Of a stretch of DNA of 24,281 nucleotides, positions 22,169 to 24,281 are shown one piece after another; the stretch's first letter is position 1, and every line of letters begins with the position of its first letter. A program made the position numbers and the translations under genes. Under the pieces are notes generated by a model that was not told where the DNA came from, ran no database searches, and saw nothing but the letters and a program-made list of their open reading frames with translations. The DNA is from Clostridiaceae bacterium (lineage in GTDB: Bacteria > Bacillota > Clostridia > Oscillospirales > QAMX01). Location of the stretch: NCBI GenBank assembly GCA_016297585.1, contig JAEDGJ010000016.1:1-24281 (forward strand). The letters run 5' to 3'.

Positions 22169-24281
22169 ATGCCGTTTTATAACGCATCTTCCCTGCCAAG
22201 ACCCGTGCGGCTGAGCGAACGCACCCGAAAATTTGCCGAAATCTCGCTGGACGGCGTTTACGGACGCGAAGCGCGCGCAAACGACGCCGTCATCATGGAC
22301 GATATCGAAGGCTTTGACGCGCTTTCCGTGCAGAAGCGCTATGATCTGGCCATCCGGCGCATCTGCGAGACCGCGCCGCTGCGCATCACGCCGTATGAGG
22401 AGGTCTCCGGCGCCGCGACGCTCGGACGCGCGATCGACCACTATGTTCCGGCGCTGTATCACGGCGAGCCGGTCTGCCAGAGCATCTCCCACTACACCGC
22501 CGACTTCCCCGACGCGCTTTCCCGCGGCATCGACGCGCTGGACGGCGAGGTCCGTGCAAAGCTGCGGGATGCGTCGCTGTCCGATGCGCAGCGGGAGATG
22601 CTGGAGGGGCTCCGGAACGCGGTCGAGAGCATGCACATCTATCACGACCGCTATATGGACGCGCTGCGCGCCGACGGCAGCCCGCGCTGCCTTGCCATCG
22701 CGCAGTCTCTTGCGCGGGTGCCCTTCGCGCCGCCCCGGACGTTCCGGGAGGCGGTGCAGTCGCTGTGGTTCCTCTTTTCCTGGCAGCGGCTCTTCGGCAA
22801 CTGGCCGGGACTCGGACGCATCGACGAAATGCTCGGCGGCTTCCTCGAGCGGGAGCTCGCGGCGGGCAGCATCACGCGGGACGAAGCGCGGGAGCTGCTG
22901 GCGTCGATGCTCATCAAGGGCTGCGAGTGGATCACGCTGGAGCAGACGGTTTCCGGCGACGCGCAGCACTATCAGAACATCGTGCTCGGCGGCATCGACG
23001 CGGACGGACGGGAAGTGACGAATACCGTCACGGAGCTGGTGCTGGAGATCCTCGAGGAGCTGCCCATCAGCGACTACCCCGTCGCGGTGCGCATCAACGG
23101 GCATACGCCGGCGCGCATCTTCGAGCTGCTGGCGGCGAACATCCGTCACGGCGGCGGCGTGATGGCGGTCTATAACGAGCCGGTCATCATCGACAGCCTC
23201 GTCCGATTCGGCTATACGCTGCGTGACGCGCGGCGCTTTGCCAACGACGGCTGCTGGGAGATTCAGGTACCGGGCGAGACCTGCTTTTCCTATCTCCCCT
23301 TCGACGCCTACGGCATCCTGCAGCGCGAGGTGTTCTGCCTCGGCGAGGCGGAGTCCCCCGATTATCCCGATTTCGAATCGCTGGTCGGCGCATATAATGC
23401 CCGGCTCGGCGCGTTTCTGACGCGGCTGCACGACGACGCCGACACCTCCCGGCGCATCGCACGCGGCGGGATCCCGAGCTCGGCGGTCAGTCTCCTGGAA
23501 AAGGGCTCGATCGCCCATGCGCGCAACTACTACGATCTCGGCCCGCGCTTTACCGTCATCTCGCCGCATATCGGCGGCTTCCCCGACGTCGTCAACGCGC
23601 TGTTTGCCGTCAAAACGCTCGTCTATGACGAGAAAAAGCTGACTTTCCGAGAGCTGATGGACGTGCTGCGCGCGGACTGGGAGGGATACGAGGAGCTGCG
23701 GCTCTATGTGCGCCGCCGCATCGTCTTTTTCGGCAACGATTCCGAGCCGGTCGACGCGCTGGGCGCGCGGCTGATGGACGATTACATCCGCATGGCGGAG
23801 TCGGTGCATGAGCGCGCGGGCATTCTGCGTCCGGTGGGCGCGAGCACCTTCGGCCGCCAGATCGAGTGGGCGTCCTCCCGCTTTGCGCATGCGCACGGGT
23901 TCCACGCGGGGACCTACCTTGCGTCCAACGTCTGCCCCACCCCCGGCACCGATACCGAAGGGGTCAGCGCGGTCATCCGTTCGCACTGCGCGCTGGGCGT
24001 TTCGCGTCTCGTATGCGGCACGGCGCTCGACATCAAGCTCTCGCCGTCCGTGCTGGAGGGAGACCGCGCGGAGAGCCTTGTGGAGGGGCTGGTGCGCGGC
24101 TTCTGCGACCTCGGCGGCATCTTCATGCAGATGGACGTCGTCGACGACCGGATCCTGCGCGAGGCGCAGGCGCATCCGGAGCAGTATTCAAACCTCGCGG
24201 TGCGCATCTCCGGCTGGTCGGCGCGGTTTGTCACGCTGTCGCGCGAGTGGCAGGATATGATCATCGAACGGACGACGCAGG
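22169..24281 (+). CDS. Glycyl radical enzyme of the pyruvate formate-lyase superfamily (3' end cut by window edge)
   Basis: 704 codons are open from ATG 22169 (GAGGTG just upstream) to the edge. Family features: 'QSISHYTADFPDALSRGIDAL' (like GHTTPDY...L..G), 'VLGGIDADGREVTNTVTELVLE', the thiyl-radical Cys in 'NDGCWE' (Cys362, Glu364) and the glycine loop 'VRISGWSARF' with Gly682. 22 residues follow Gly682, so only a few can be missing. C-W-E shows it is not a true pyruvate formate-lyase, which has Cys-Cys; C-x-E is the pattern of glycerol/diol dehydratases, choline lyase and several decarboxylases. At about 710 residues it is at the short end. It needs a radical-SAM activase, not seen here and perhaps just downstream. 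Oxygen sensitive. Substrate unknown; the divergent DUF4838 gene hints at sugar-related chemistry. Confidence 0.9.
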   Translation, partial: MPFYNASSLPRPVRLSERTRKFAEISLDGVYGREARANDAVIMDDIEGFDALSVQKRYDLAIRRICETAPLRITPYEEVSGAATLGRAIDHYVPALYHGEPVCQSISHYTADFPDALSRGIDALDGEVRAKLRDASLSDAQREMLEGLRNAVESMHIYHDRYMDALRADGSPRCLAIAQSLARVPFAPPRTFREAVQSLWFLFSWQRLFGNWPGLGRIDEMLGGFLERELAAGSITRDEARELLASMLIKGCEWITLEQTVSGDAQHYQNIVLGGIDADGREVTNTVTELVLEILEELPISDYPVAVRINGHTPARIFELLAANIRHGGGVMAVYNEPVIIDSLVRFGYTLRDARRFANDGCWEIQVPGETCFSYLPFDAYGILQREVFCLGEAESPDYPDFESLVGAYNARLGAFLTRLHDDADTSRRIARGGIPSSAVSLLEKGSIAHARNYYDLGPRFTVISPHIGGFPDVVNALFAVKTLVYDEKKLTFRELMDVLRADWEGYEELRLYVRRRIVFFGNDSEPVDALGARLMDDYIRMAESVHERAGILRPVGASTFGRQIEWASSRFAHAHGFHAGTYLASNVCPTPGTDTEGVSAVIRSHCALGVSRLVCGTALDIKLSPSVLEGDRAESLVEGLVRGFCDLGGIFMQMDVVDDRILREAQAHPEQYSNLAVRISGWSARFVTLSREWQDMIIERTTQ

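Noticed and set aside
22145..24175. Long open frame of about 676 codons opposite the glycyl radical gene
   Set aside because: It is Arg/His/Val-rich shadow translation on the antisense of a gene with clear family motifs and high third-position GC; no domain is visible.

Overview
The window looks like chromosome from an anaerobic, GC-rich Gram-positive bacterium of the class Clostridia (Oscillospiraceae/Christensenellales-like). This is inferred from four things: strong A/G-rich ribosome binding sites, canonical sigma-A promoters with TTGNNN-17-TATAAT geometry, Firmicutes-type genes (DacF-like carboxypeptidase, ~440-residue Pgi, MtaB), and an oxygen-sensitive glycyl radical enzyme. Apart from the xerC/D-like recombinase there are no mobile elements, rRNA or tRNA genes, or CRISPR arrays. 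Genes are tightly packed, and no stretch longer than about 300 bases lacks a gene.

Left part (1-5967, all on the minus strand): the N-terminal part of a tyrosine recombinase running off the left edge, with its own promoter and a perfect 14-bp inverted repeat upstream; an adaptor/permease pair of MacB type whose ATPase is not present; a small unassigned P-loop protein; glucose-6-phosphate isomerase; and a D-Ala-D-Ala carboxypeptidase. Middle left (6052-9326, plus strand): the tRNA methylthiotransferase MtaB, then a GNAT acetyltransferase and an iron-containing alcohol dehydrogenase that appear to form a two-gene operon with a clear promoter and terminator.

Centre (9391-16916, plus strand): six colinear genes between one predicted promoter and one bidirectional terminator. 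They encode a Thr-rich SGNH-hydrolase lipoprotein, a DUF4358 lipoprotein, an MBOAT O-acyltransferase, a DHHW/AlgX-like protein, a stand-alone condensation-domain (CAT-like) acyltransferase and a GH20 hexosaminidase. The first four resemble known surface-polysaccharide O-acetylation machinery. The last two are unexpected partners, which makes this the most interesting block of the window.

Right part (16923-24281): a Gfo/Idh/MocA oxidoreductase and RecQ transcribed divergently from back-to-back promoters, then a DUF4838 glycosidase-like protein and a glycyl radical enzyme of unassigned substrate, also divergent from back-to-back promoters. The glycyl radical enzyme runs off the right edge but includes both the active-site Cys and the radical Gly. 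Gfo/Idh/MocA, GH20 and DUF4838 together suggest intracellular handling of sugars or amino sugars; this is inference.
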